DNA from: Globisporangium splendens
Taxonomy: Eukaryota; Oomycota; Peronosporomycetes; Pythiales; Pythiaceae
Assembly: GCA_006386115.1 (NCBI GenBank)
Contig: VFIW01000006.1
Location: 618,642 to 682,641 of the forward strand
Direction of reading: 5' to 3'
Length of the DNA stretch: 64,000 bases
The notes below the pieces were generated by a model. It did not search any database and was not told where the DNA came from. It was given only the letters and a program-made list of their open reading frames with translations. This document shows positions 31,930 through 44,348 of the stretch, piece after piece. The number at the start of each line of letters is the position of its first letter. Position 1 is the first letter of the stretch. The position numbers and the translations under genes are program-made.

Positions 31930-34900
31930 ATGCACCATCCGACACCAGGACCTCCGCCAGCGCGAGACGCTGCCAACACGAGTAGCCCCAACAATGTTCT
32001 GCCGTCGGCATCTTCGCGCGCACGACGATCGTCTGTGCCGTGCGTCATCACGAGTGCTTCGTATCGAAATCTGAACGCCGCAGTGAAGGCAGCGCTGAGA
32101 TGTGAGGATGCCCGTGATCCAGCTCCAGTCATAGCGTCGTCTTCATCGTCTGCACCTCCTGTAGTATCCTTTGACCACGGAGGCACCTCAAAAGCGGCAG
32201 CGGCAGTGCGTCCTCACGCCCCGCACGGCCATTCTCGAAAGGATCGTCAGTCAGTCGCAACAACACGCGATAGTAGCAGCAGTGGCGAGTTTCGTGGCAT
32301 TGAAGTGAGCAAAAGTGCGCGCCAAGGATCTCTTTTCTCAGCGCAGCAACTCAAACGCGAGCAACCCGAGTACTCGGAATTGATCGCATCCATACAACAG
32401 AATAGCGTCGCACTCACGACACTAAACGAACGTGAGCGAGCTCGCAATGCGCAGCTCAAGGTACAAGTCGAGCAGCTCACAACAGCACTGGCCAACATGA
32501 AAGGTTCGTGATGTGCGTGTTGGAAATGAAGAAAAATGACGATTTTGACGACTCAAAACTCAACGGCGTCCTTATCATATGCTTTAGACGCTTACGAAGA
32601 AGAAAAGCTCAAAAACGAAAAAACCATTGCTCTCGGGATGAAGCAGAAAAATGGCGGAGAGTATGCTGGGCACCTTCCCGACATCCACTCGTCCCCTGCG
32701 GTAGCGGCAGCAGCCTTGCAACAGCAGACGCAGCTCGAGGTCTCCTATCAACGACACGTGCGTACCTTGGTTTTACTTTCGCTGTTGCTTTTTTGTACGA
32801 CCAGCAGCTACACTCTTACAGTCCGATTTTTTTAACGCTGCTGAGTAGATCTTGTCACTTGAAAACCGAACAAAAGATCTGATCGAGAACAACAAAAAGC
32901 TGCTCGCCAAGATTCAGCAACTCGAGAAAATCGAAGCCGATGCAGATGCCCAGATCATCGATGCGCTGCGCAACGAGAACACGCGCTTAGCGACGCAAGC
33001 CGATAGCCCCACCAGCACAGTCAACTCCCAGTCGTCATTGATTATCGGCTTGCGTACGACAGTGCAGCGATCAAACGTATGTTGCCATGTGGCTGCAAAG
33101 TTTGCTTTTCAGTTTCCTGCGTCCTGATGATGCGCTCCACCTCGTTCTTACTCTGCGGCGCTTGTTGTGCTTCTCATTCCCCTCATCTGTCATCTTTCAT
33201 AGCAAGAAGAGCAGCAAGTGAACGCACTGGCCAAGAAGTACGACCGATGTCAAATCGATTTCGAGGCGCTGAAAACGCGCGAGAAGCTGTTGCGTGACGA
33301 GCACGAGAAACTCAAGTTTGCGATGAGCAAGAAAAAAGAAATGCTCATGGCCAAGATCCTCGATTTTCAGCAGCAACTGCAACAAAGCGACCAAATAGGC
33401 GATGCGATGGAAGCGTGCCAGAGTCAGATCCAGCAACTCCACGATGAAAAGCGTGCTTTGGAGGCTAACATGAGCACTTTGGATGCTGCTTGTGAGGAGG
33501 CAATGGAGACTCGCTTGCATCAACAAGGAGAAATGACCAATCGGTTCTTATTGGTAACTTGTGTCGATCCCAACCTTTTGATTCCTTTCGTTGTCAAGCT
33601 GACGCATTCCTTGGCACGTGTCGTTGCTAGGAAAAGCAGCAAGTCGAGCATGAGAACAATCGGTATCAAGAAGAGATTGTCCGATATCAAGAGGAGATTG
33701 TCCGAAAAAACGAAGAACTGGAACGACAACAAGCAGTGATTGAGAAGCTACATGCTCTGAACAGCCAAAGGCACGAACTAGACGTCTTGCTGCGGGCGAA
33801 ACAAGAAGAAGCGGACATTGCGGTGATGGCGAAAGAGAAAGAGATTGACACGCTGATGCGCGAATGCGTGGCGCAAAAGAGCGCTATCGGCGAACTCCAG
33901 CAACGCATTGTCCAATTGGATGAGGGAGCGCAGCGTCTCCAGGTGGAGATCCAAAAGTACAAGCAACTATCACAGGACGAGACCGTGCAGGTCCTTCAGT
34001 TGGCTTGCCTCAAGGCAGCGAATCATGATGCATTGATCTTACTCGAGGAAGAAAAGCGGGAGCTTGAGATCCGCATTGATACACTAATCGGTCAGCTGGA
34101 ACGCGAGCGAAGTGCACACGGAGACAATAAAAAAGCAATGGAGTCGACGATCCAGCTCAATGAGACCCGTCTTCAAGAGCTACTTGATGAGAGCCGCTTG
34201 CTTCGTGAGAAAGCTGACGCTCCACCGTTGGTGCAAATCGTGGAGAAGCTTGTCAAACCGTCGACTGGCAAGACAGCTGGCGATATGCTGCAGCTCCAAG
34301 TCGCGTACGACGAGCTCAAAGAAGATTTCGCCAAACTCGAGTCGGAATACAAGAAATTGGTCACCAAGAAATACAAGACTGAGTCATTCCAGAGCCAAGT
34401 GCGGTTGCTTCAGAACGAAAACAGTGAGCTTGCGTCGAAATTGGAGCAGCTTTTCACCGAGTTGAGTCGAGAGCGCGCCGAGCTGAACACTCGGACGATG
34501 GAAAACGTCGAGTTGAAGTCGCGCGTGATGGATCCGCAGGCTATCGAGCTTTTGCGCAAGACCCAGGAGTCGCTCGAGAAAACCGTGAGCTCGCTTGTCG
34601 AGGCCGAAACATCGTCCGAGAGCTCATTCACGTGTCTGCAATGCATGCGGTTGTTCGTGGAGCCGATGACTTTGGCTCCGTGTGGGCACACTTACTGTTC
34701 AAGCTGTCTGACAAAGTTTAGGGATGCTGATGTGCCATCCAGCATCAAATGCAAGGTGAGTGGAATGGCTTGGTGATCATAGTGAGCTTGCCACCCAGCT
34801 CTCGCAGCACTTAACAACCACAACTCTGATACTTTGACGGCATGGTGGACACAGGATTGCCACTCGACAAACGAGGCGCTCACCGCACCGGAACCAGACG

Positions 34901-35037
34901 CGGTCTTCCCAAACCACGCCCTCGCAGATCTCACAGCGCGTTTCATCTTTCGACAGCAAAGCCTCTCATCCCTCACGACAATGTGCCTCTCCCTTCGCAA
35001 CAGCTTTGCTAACCGAGCCTCAGCGATTGCGTCCTGA
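31930..35037 (+). CDS. Coiled-coil protein with C-terminal RING finger (putative E3 ubiquitin ligase)
   Basis: Exons 31930-32503, 32588-32757, 32849-33076, 33203-33553, 33631-34755, 34855-35037; 876 residues. The first 140 residues are Ser/Ala/Pro-rich. From about residue 150 to 780 the sequence is heptad-rich coiled coil (e.g. ERERARNAQLKVQVEQLTTA; EKKELEIRIDTLIGQLERER-like). The end is a C3HC4 RING: CLQC, APCGHTYC, SSC and, across the last intron, KCKDC. The last exon is needed for the final Cys pair and continues to a stop at 35037. Coiled coil plus terminal RING recalls BRE1-type ligases, but the RING signature is not BRE1-like, so I give no symbol. A 21-bp tandem duplication (33664-33705) repeats RYQEEIV in the coil. 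Confidence 0.82.
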
Positions 35038-35119
35038 CAGGATGATGACAAGCGAGCGAGAAAGCACTGCAGAGAGACCACGACACTAGCTCGAATCACT
35101 GGTATGTAGAGTCACGTCA

Positions 35120-37354
35120 ATGCGCAGCGACGCCACAATTCTCTCTGGTCGTGTAAATGACTTGAAGTGCTGCGACGACCTTCAAGGTGACAAGAAAGCT
35201 TCCAGATTCCTCCCACATCAATATACCCCTGAAACGCGTGAATGCATGCGCACTGTGTCACTCATCGGTCATCGTGTCGGCGTTTCAGGTCGGCCGTCCA
35301 TTCGTCACACTGCGATTGATGCCAAATATTTCCCACCAGCCGAAGTAGGTTGCGCGAACGATAGCTTCGGGTGCCAAGACTACTGTTCGCGCACCGAGGC
35401 GTGCACGAAACGCATGGCGCAGAAGAAAGAGTGCATCGTCGTGATCATGATGTACGACTACTATGACCCCGGATACCTCCAAGCTGTGCTCGCAAACAAC
35501 GATATCCCAGCGTACTTTTGCTTTCTCGGGTACGCTGCGACGCAAGACTACGCGCTCGAAGCGCAACGCAATGGAGAGCCCGTGCTGTTTTACCACTTTG
35601 AGCCCGACATTTTCCACTTCAGCTACCCGAACCTCTTTGAGCGTGTGGTTCTCCCGCGCTCGATCCCCGAACGGGTCGTCCTCGCGACGGGCACGTTTGG
35701 TGAGAATGGTTTTGGCAATAAAACAAACAACCCCGTGGACGTGGATTTCCCGACGACCAAGCTGTCCAAGTGCGCGGCGTCACTGCTGTTGAACGAGCAG
35801 CAACTCGGACCATTGCTGTCCAAGTCTTCGCTCTCAGACCTTCACATCAACGAGTTGCTGCGCGGGTACTTGGCTGCGTCCAATGATTCAAGTGAACCAA
35901 ATGCGTCGTTCCGCGCCGCGTGCAACTGGGTGAAGGAAAACTACAACGTCTGGAATTTGTGGCTCGACCGGTTGCCGCTGTGTACGCTTGCAACCCATAT
36001 CTCATACAAAGTCCGTGGGTGTGACGACAATGCCACCACGGTGTGATCGATCACGTTCGAGTGGAAGCACCCGAACTCAGAGAATGCGTCGCGCGCATAC
36101 GGTTGTGACGGTGGAGTCACGCAGCTTCCCGCGACGATCGTCACGAGTCGATCCTGCGCGTGGATCCTTGAAGATGACCGACGGTGGGCTGAGTGGATCG
36201 CAGCCAAGCCAACGTGCGACGCGAGCTTCTACAACATCACCAGGTGCGACCCCGCATCGACACGGACTGTGCAGTACTTTTGGCTTCTGACGGATCCGAG
36301 CGATTCGTCCAAATCCGCTGAGTGTGACGGCGGTGTGGCGCTGCCTCACACGGTCTCGATCGACTGCGAGTACATACCGTTCAGCTCGCCGATCTTCTTG
36401 ACCCTCGCTGTTATCGCGGGTATCATCGCGCTGGTCCTCGTAGTTGCAATCGTGTTTGTGTACCGGAATCGGCGTGTCCCGATCACCAAGAGATCCCAGT
36501 TTGAGCTCCTCGTGCTGATTCTTGGCGGAGGATTACTCATCTGCGGTGCGGCGGTGGTTTACGCTGGCGAGCCGTCGTACTTCTTGTGCGGCGCGCGTCC
36601 TGTGCTCGTGTCCACGGGGTTTACAACCATTTTCGGCGCTCTGTTGGTGAAATCGCTGCGCGTCTACCGTGTCTTTATGCGCAGCTCGATGAAGCGCGTG
36701 ACTGTGACGACGCAGATGATGTTCAAGTTTCTCGCGATCTTTTACGTCGTGGACGCGATCCTCTTTGCGGCGTGGTTCGGTCTCGCATTCCCAAAACCGA
36801 CGCTTCGAAGCTACGACGCGACGGAATTCCAAGGCAGTGTCGACCGCATTTCATGCCAGTCGTCCAGCTTCATCTTCACGGCATTGCTCGTGTTTTGGAA
36901 AGCGATCCTGCTGTGTCTCGGGTTGTACATTTCGTTTTTGATCCGCAACGTGTCGGCCGATTTCCAAGAATCGCCGTGGATCTTCGGCTCAGCCATGATC
37001 GTGCTCATCGGGACGATGGTGATCCTCCCGCTCGCGTACCTCGTCAACATGGCGGCGACGGCATTCTACATCTTCCTCGCGTGCTCGTTCCTGGTCGGCA
37101 CGTCGCTCATCATGGGGTTCATGCTCGTGCCCAAATTGTTCCGTCTGAACGAGGTCGCGCGTGGCTCGGATCGCACGATCAGTACGATGAGCAGAATTGC
37201 GTCCAAGCGCAGCAGTGCCACGATTTTAGACACGCAGCAATTTAATGACGATGCCACAAAAGCAGGCACATCGATCCAGTCGTCGACGCAAATGCGTCCG
37301 AGGGCCATCAAGTACAATGTCGCTCCGAGCATCTCACGGTATGGCTCCATGTGA
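35120..37354 (+). pseudogene. Substrate-binding-domain / class C-like 7TM receptor, truncated and stop-interrupted
   Basis: One frame from 35120 to 37354 broken only by a TGA at 36044-36046 (CDDNATTV-stop-SITFEW). The N-terminal part is extracellular and resembles the second lobe of glycine-betaine-type substrate-binding proteins (GCQDYCSRTEACTKRMAQKK, EPVLFYHFEPDIFHFSYPN, KTNNPVDVDFPT). After the stop comes more Cys-rich ectodomain and then seven hydrophobic spans typical of GABA-B-like 7TM_3 receptors (VIAGIIALVLVVAIVFVYRN; RSQFELLVLILGGGLLICG; YFLCGARPVLVSTGFTTIFG; LLVKSLRVYRVFMR). There is no signal peptide, and only 82 bp separate it from the upstream gene, so the 5' end is missing. In oomycetes this fusion is a known receptor-like architecture; this copy looks dead. 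Confidence 0.72.
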
Positions 37355-37519
37355 GCAGCTCATTTGGATTTCTGTATGGTAAGAACAAATTGTCAATCAC
37401 ATGAGTAATGCAAGCAGCAGTCTATGGACTACCTCGGGTGTAGTGTTGGAACACAATCTTGACCATGTTTTGGTAGATGTCTACTGCTTCGACTTGCAGG
37501 TATATAAGAGGACTTTTTC

Positions 37520-39124
37520 TTACTTCTTGTACTCGTCCTTGATGATCTTGGCGATGGTCGTGAGCTGCATGTTGCTCGTGCCTTCGTAGATCGTGCCGAT
37601 CTTGGAGTCCCGGAAAAACTTCTCGGCCAGCAGATACTTGGTGAATCCGACGCCGCCAAGCATCTCAATGCACTTGGACGCCGTCTTCTCGGCGATCCGC
37701 GACGCGTGCAGCTTGGCCATGGCTGCTTGCTTGACAAACGGTAGACCCGCGTCTTTCAAGCGCGCAGCATTGTACACCAGCAGTCGCGCGCTCTCGATTT
37801 CCAGCGCGGCTTCGGCGTACTGGTGCTGCATTGCCTGGAACTCGCCAATCGCGGTGCCAAACTGGTGCCGGTCGAACAAGTACGGGATCGTCTGGTCGTA
37901 CACACCCTGTGCGAGGCCGAGCATTTGCGACGCGATTCCGATGCGACCTTCGTTGAGCGTACTGATCGCGATCTTGTAGCCCTTGCCGACTTCGCCCATG
38001 ATGTTTTCTTTCGGCACTTTGACGTCGTTCAACAGCACGGGACACGTCGACGACGCGCGGATCCCGAGTTTGTCTTCTGGTTTGCCGATCTCCAGTCCTT
38101 CCATGTCACGGTCGACGATGAAACACGTGATGCCTTTGTAGCCCTTGGAGGGGTCCACGTTCGCAAACACCAGGTAGACTCCTGCGTACTCGGCATTCGA
38201 GATCCACATCTTTTGGCCGTTGAGCGTGTAGTAGCTCCCATCAGCCGAAACGTCGGCGCGCGTCTTCAACGCGAACGCATCGCTTCCGGAGCCAGCTTCG
38301 CTCAGGCAGAAGCTGCCAATCTGCAACAGGGTAACACACGATCCAATCTTTAGTACATTCCTTTTGCAAAGCAGGGCGTGGTGGCATACCATGTCGGAGC
38401 TTAGTCGTGGCAGGTACTTTTCCTTTTGCGCTTCGTTGCCATGGAACTAACGAATCGAGAGAGGACGCAATTATGCATTGGCATCTATAGAGATCATCCG
38501 CATGGTCATGGCGCATAAGAAGCAGAACACTTACGAGAAAGACGTTGTTCACGACCGTGTTTTGCAGGTCGCACAAGAGACCGACGACAGGGTCAACTTT
38601 CGACAGCTCCTCGATCGTAATGCACAAACTCATAAACGAAGCTTCGCTGCCGCCGTACTCGGCCGGAATCTCCACCGACAACAACTGCATCCATACAACA
38701 AGCAACGCACACATGTTACAAAATGCCCTTGACACATTCATCATCTTTTCCACGTCAGTCCCATCCACGCACCCCGTTCTCAAAAAGTCCTTTCGTGATC
38801 TCATGGTCCATCTCGCCGGCTTGGTCCATGCTCTGCACACGCGGGGCAACGACATCAGCAGCAAACTTCGCGACTGCAAGCATCAGCATATACACCTGCC
38901 GTTAACCGCACGCATCCCACAACACAAACAAGCGCACAAGGACACTGGCATTGCGTTGACGTACCAGTGTCTTTGAACATGGTCTCTTCCTCGGACAGCT
39001 GCGTGAGCGGCGCAAACGTGTAGTTGGTGCGCACAGCAGCCGCAAGCGCAGGACGTCGTCCCGAAAGCGTCGTGGCGGCGGAACGCGCCAGCGCGCGGCG
39101 CATGATGCCCATCGACGCCGCCAT
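37520..39124 (-). CDS. ACADSB: Short/branched-chain specific acyl-CoA dehydrogenase, mitochondrial
   Basis: FAD enzyme oxidising 2-methyl-branched acyl-CoAs from isoleucine breakdown. Exons on the minus strand: 39124-38965, 38873-38773, 38684-38535, 38446-38390, 38320-37520; 422 residues. The N-terminus ([20 protein letters not shown]) is a likely mitochondrial presequence. Then [31 protein letters not shown], the FAD/substrate motif [13 protein letters not shown], and [17 protein letters not shown]. The C-terminal [12 protein letters not shown] carries the catalytic Glu position. Motifs match ACADSB better than other acyl-CoA dehydrogenases (SASTCPVLL-type RASSTCP, YKGITCF). Full length, no lesion seen; tail-to-tail with the receptor pseudogene. 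Confidence 0.92.
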
Positions 39125-39787
39125 CTCTTCCTTCTGTGTGCTTGTTGTGCTGCTTGTGCGTGCAGGGTCCAATTCCCAAATGGCTCTTCAAGACTAGAAG
39201 GCAAAGACGAGGGTGAACCACCCAATCACCCACACGCCAACCAACTTCAACGCACACAGTGTACAGAAAACAGCCGTTTTCGACACTAGACTGGACAAAA
39301 AAGCAAGAACGATCTCTCTGTAGTCAGTGGCTCATACCCAATAGCCTTTCCTTTTTTATTAGAAGATACATTCAGTAATCTGGATAGAAAACCAGTGAAC
39401 TAGACTATATGAATTGATGCTACCGTATAAAATGCTGAAAGATGGAAACGATAAAACAGAGAAGCATTTCGTACCCTACCCGCATGTGCCTTCCAAACAC
39501 TTGATCGGTCATCTGGGTTTTTTTTAGTGAGCAGCCAAAGTGGGTTTTGACACACATTAGTGTGGGACACATCATAACCGGTAGGTTGAAGTGACCGAGT
39601 TGCCCTAATTTTCTGTGTTTTGTATCTGATTCTACCTTATTCCCGCACACAGCATGCGCATAAAGCCGCGTGGCTCGCAGTTCAGTCCGCAAGAAGCAAA
39701 GCATCCAAGCAGATCCTCTCGGAGCGCAGTTCTCTCTCTCTCTCTCTCTACAAGGAGCCAAGAAAGAAGCCTAATAAGAAGGTCAGT
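39125..39787. other. Divergent promoter region of ACADSB and H+-pyrophosphatase
   Basis: 663 bp. It has an AT-rich stretch (39300-39430) and a (CT)n tract at 39728-39749 in the likely 5' leader of the pyrophosphatase. No gene seen. Confidence 0.5.
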
Positions 39788-42340
39788 ATGGACGTGTACG
39801 GGCAGCAGCCGCCGGGCGGGTCGCTCCCCCAGTTCGCGCAGCACGACATCGAGTTTGGTAACGGTGGCGCCAGCGGCTCTGGAGGCGGAAGTCTCTATGA
39901 CGACCACCACCACCCGCTGCTCTCTGGGAACAGCGGCGGCACGGCGTCGCACGCGTATGCGCGCAAGATCGATGTGCAGACGCCGTTCCTCGTGATCTCG
40001 GGCGTGGGTCTGCTCTTTTTGCTGTTCAGCTCGGACTTCCGGCCGATCTTCCTCGTGCTCACGATCTGTGGATACGGCGCGTTGTTCTCGTTATACCTTT
40101 CGAACTGGGTGCTGGGAAAAGATGACGGCACGCCCGAGATGCGGGAAGTGTCGATTCCGATTCGAGAAGGCGCCGAGGGCTTTCTGCGTATTCAGTACAC
40201 TGCGATTGCGCGGATCGCTGTGGGGATCGCGGGACTGATCTTTTTCAGCTACGCGCTGCGTCCGACCAGCACGTTGGCGTCCGGTGTCGAGAAACTCGGT
40301 AACATCACGCTGGGCGTGCTGTGCGCGATCTCGTTCCTCATCGGTGCGATTTGCTCGGCAGCCGCTGGGTACATCAGCATGTGGGTCTCGGCGCAGTCGA
40401 ACATTCGTGTGGCGAGTGCCGCGAGACGATCCTATGGCGAAGCGTTGCTGATTTGCTTCCGCGGTGGCGCGTTTTCTGCTGTGCTCGACATCACGCTCTG
40501 CGTCGCGGGCGTGAGCATCTTGTATGGCACGATGTACATGTTGTTCTCATCGGCATTGGAGCCGACGGATATCCCGTTGCTGATGGTCGGGTACGGCTTT
40601 GGTGCGTCGTTTGTCGCGCTGTTCATGCAACTCGGTGGCGGCATCTACACGAAAGCAGCTGATGTTGGTGCAGATCTTGTTGGCAAAGTCGAGGCTGGGA
40701 TCCCCGAAGACGATCCGCGCAACCCAGCGGTGATTGCCGATCTCGTGGGCGACATGGTCGGGGATTGCGTCGGCAGTAGTGCCGACGTGTTTGAGAGTGT
40801 TGCAGCAGAGATTATCGGCGCGATGATCCTTGGCGGTACGCTCGCGAGAGAGTCCAAGCTGGAGTACCCCGTGGCGTTTGTGTTTTTCCCCGTCGTAGTG
40901 CACGCGTTCGACATCGTCGTGAGCAGCATCGGGATCTTGATGGTCACGGCGCCGAGTGATGTGGAGTCGACGCGAGCGAATCACAACCCGATGGGGACGC
41001 TGCAGACCGGGTACAACGTGTCGCTTGGACTGGCGCTCGGTGGGTTTGCGCTCACAACGCGGTGGCTGTTGTACAGTGATGCGCATCCGAATGCGTGGTT
41101 CCACTTCTTCCTGTGCGGCGTCGTCGGCATGCTCACGGCGTACGTGTTTGTGAAGTCCACGCAGTACTACACGGACTACGCGCACTACCCGGTTCGAAGC
41201 ATCGCAAAGGCGAGTACGACGGGCCACGGTACGAACATCATCACGGGTGTCGCGGTCGGCATGAAGTCGACGGTCGTGCCCACGCTCATGGTGAGCGTCG
41301 CAGTCATCTGCGCGTACCATCTTGGCGCGACTTCGGGCATCGGTGGCGCCAACAATCGCCACGCAGGGCTATTTGGTACAGCGGTGGCGACCATGGGCAT
41401 GCTCTCGTCGGCGGTGTTCGTGCTGGCAATGAACAACTATGGTCCGATCGCCGATAACGCCGGTGGCATCGCCGAGATGAGCCGTCAACCTGACTACGTG
41501 CGCGATGCGACCGACAAGCTCGATGCTGCTGGGAACGTGACGAAGGCGATCACAAAGGGGTACTCGATCGGATCGGCGGCTTTGGCGTGTTTCGTTCTCT
41601 TTGGCGCGTTCATGGACGAGTTTTCCGAGTTTGCCGGTCAGGAGTTCAAAACTGTGGACATTGCGACCGTCGAGGTGCTTGTGGGAGGTCTGTTGGGCAC
41701 GATGATGGTGTTTTTCTTTACTGGGTTAGCTGTCGCGGCTGTGGGCGATACTGCTGGCGAAGTCGTGAACGAAGTGCGCCGTCAGTTTGAGTTGTACCCG
41801 GGGATCATGGAGCACAAGCAGAAACCGGATTATCGGACGTGTGTCGCGCTGGTCACGAAAGCGGCGCTCAAGCAAATGCGCTTTCCTGGACTCTTGGCGG
41901 TGTTGCTTCCCGTTGCCGTGGGTCTGATCTTCCGTGTGGTACGTATGAATGTGGCTATGCATTTTTGTTATTGATGCCCTTGCACTGGCATTGACCCACT
42001 CGTATTCGAATTGTTTTAGATTGGCGAGTACCAAGCCAAGCCGTTGCTCGGTGCGGAAGTCCTGGCAGGATACCTCATGTTTGGCACCGTCACGGGTATC
42101 ATGATGGCGTTGTTCTTGGACAATGTCGGTGGCGCCTGGGATAATGCCAAGAAGTACGTCGAGTTGGGCAATTTCGGTGGCAAGGGCAGCGAGACCCACA
42201 AAGCGGCGGTCACGGGCGACACGGTTGGTGATCCATTCAAAGACACGGCGGGTCCTGCGCTCCATGTCGTGATCAAGTTGCTGTCGACCACGGTGCTCGT
42301 TTTTGGACCGCTTTTTGTGTCTCGCGTGGGAAGCTCCTAA
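39788..42340 (+). CDS. Vacuolar-type H+-translocating pyrophosphatase, K+-independent type
   Basis: Membrane proton pump driven by PPi hydrolysis, acidifying vacuoles or similar compartments. Exons 39788-41938 and 42020-42340 (81-bp intron), 823 residues. The first 60 residues are a hydrophilic Gly/His-rich tail, followed by about 16 membrane spans. Signature [20 protein letters not shown] and [20 protein letters not shown] contain the acidic PPi/Mg ligands; [20 protein letters not shown] is the C-terminal conserved block. In [11 protein letters not shown] the Lys occupies the position that is Ala in K+-dependent enzymes, so this is the AVP2-like K+-independent class. The ATG at 39788 follows a CT-rich leader. 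Full length and intact. Confidence 0.94.
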
Positions 42341-42541
42341 GTTTGGAGCAAACCAAGAGAGCGACCAAGACCCAAAGTCGGCAATGGTGTGGACGAACGG
42401 TCCAAGACCATTGCGCCATGTATGTACGTTCCTTGCCTCTTTTTTTTTCTTGTATATGTTCTGTAAATCTGAAAGAAAACAATAGCAAAAGGAAACACAT
42501 GTTTACAGCAAACAACAGCACAAGCTGTGCTCTTTACAGCG

Positions 42542-44348
42542 TCAGTTCAAGTAGATTGAGATTGGGAATTGCGGGTTGTGCACGCATTTCAGGGATTGTT
42601 CCTGCATGGCAGGCGTATTGTCCCACACTGCTGCCGTGTGCTCCGGCGGCGGGATGCGGGTATCGACGTCGTGTTGATACTTTTTCGCGAGCATTCGCGA
42701 CAAGTGACGCAGGTTTTGCTGCTGCCGCGGGGGTCGCAGCGCGCGAATGATGTCGTACTTTCCCGTCACGAGGTGAAGCGAGAAGAACAACGCCATGTGC
42801 ATGAATCGTTGTGGCTGCTGTCCATGACTGGGGCTAAAGACTTGGAGCGAGGACAATGACGACTCGAGTTCCATCACACAGCTCATAAACAGCGTTTTCT
42901 CCACTTCACTTGCCTACAAAACAGTGAGGACAGGGTGAGCACGTTGCCTCGGAGACCCGAGAGCTTTTGAATATTTACTGCTTACCCTCACGAGCTGCAA
43001 GTCGTAGTCGACCAAGTTGAGCTGCCGCAAGGAGCCGTAGGAGTTCAGAAAAGATTGCAGGAACCTCTCGACATCAAAGGTTTGCTGCCAAACACACTGG
43101 CAAAAAGGCAAAGACACGCACACTCACGTTGGAGATTAAGACACACTGTGCCGATATCAAACGCAAGTCCATCCCTTATACACGCACCTGTACGGTGATG
43201 GAAGACGAGGTGTCGCCAGGAGCGCGAACGCGTCTTCGGAAGACTTCGCGTTGAAACTCGATGGGGAACTCTGGCGGAAAATACCACGCATCTACAATCG
43301 CAGCAGTGAGTACAACGTCACCAGCCACATATGCATCCAGTTGGAGAGATATTTGCCAGCAAAAGATAGTAGTGCAAATCATACTTTGCATGAGCATCGA
43401 GACCCTGAAGCCAGGGAAGCGATCCACTTCTCCGTCTTTGAGGGACGAAGTTGTGTGACGCTGTGTATGCAAGTGCACTCCGAGAATCATCACCGACGTG
43501 CCCATGTTGATCACCAAATGGTACGTCTTTGCACTACTGGTCGTCGCGATGGCATCGAAGTGCAAGAGCTGCCAGGTCTCCATATCCTGACACGGCGACG
43601 AGACAGTGTACACGAAGCGCAAGCTCGTGATGTCGCTTGCCACTACAGCGGCACCGCCATCAAACCCAGGCGCTGGCGCGATTGAGACGTGGAACGACTG
43701 TGTGAGAGACAACTCCTGGCTCGCAAGATGGCGGTCAGTTGCGATGGCGACAATGAGCGCGTGGTCCCGACTCTGCCAGACCTTCAGCGACGAGCCCATG
43801 CCATTCGCCAATGAGGACGACGACGAGATATGATCTCCCTGCTCTGTAAACGCGCCGGCATCACCCACAGGCAAGCGGAACACCGGGTCGTGCGAGACAA
43901 ACCGCCCTGAGCGAGAACTAAAGTTGACGCGTTTCCACTGGAGCTCATAGCACGATCCCCACCACGAGTAGTATACTTGAGGAACAAGCGAAACACAAGA
44001 ACGATGTATTGGGTCAGCCGCATCCACGCCATGCAACACGACACAGAAAGCATACATACACAGGAAATTGCCGTCGCTAGAGAAGCCGAGCAGAACGAGC
44101 ACTTCGTCGCGATGCAGGACGCTCGAGAGGTGCCATTGAGTGCGCAGCATGGAGGACAAGAGCTGTCGCTGCTGCTTGCGGAGCGCCATGGCACAGCCAC
44201 CGCGTGTTTCACGTTGTGAGAGCGCGCGCACCACGTTCCGATGGATTTGCGCTTGGTGGAGGGGGTGGTGCTTGCGCCTCTTGTGCATTGTCGCCGCCGT
44301 CACGCTGAGCGCTTCTCTCGAAGCATTGATAGCGCCATTTGCCTCCAT
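42542..44348 (-). CDS. DCAF15: DCAF15-like CUL4-DDB1 substrate receptor
   Basis: Putative adaptor of the CRL4 ubiquitin ligase. Exons on the minus strand: 44348-44060, 43975-43188, 43096-42986, 42913-42542; 519 residues. The first intron (84 bp) has no stop and keeps frame, so a gene finder may read through it; splicing yields GFSSDGNFLLYYSWWGSCYE, a better beta-propeller strand. Matches to human DCAF15: HxVFLGF-like EVLVLLGFSSDGNFLL, LYWWEF-like YYSWWGSCYELQW, and QQTFDVERFLQSF with VDYDLQLVR (human QLTFDVEKFLHQV...SDYDVQLLE). The C-terminus ends CVHNPQFPISIYLN. The start codon is uncertain (44348 or 44288). Ortholog status is inferred from remembered motifs. Confidence 0.72.

Noticed and set aside
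31930..35037. BRE1 assignment for the coiled-coil RING gene
   Set aside because: Architecture is similar, but the RING (CLQC...PCGHTYC...CKDC) and following NHALADL segment do not match the BRE1 RING as I know it.
40547..41362. 271-codon minus-strand frame
   Set aside because: Antisense of the H+-pyrophosphatase; no independent support.
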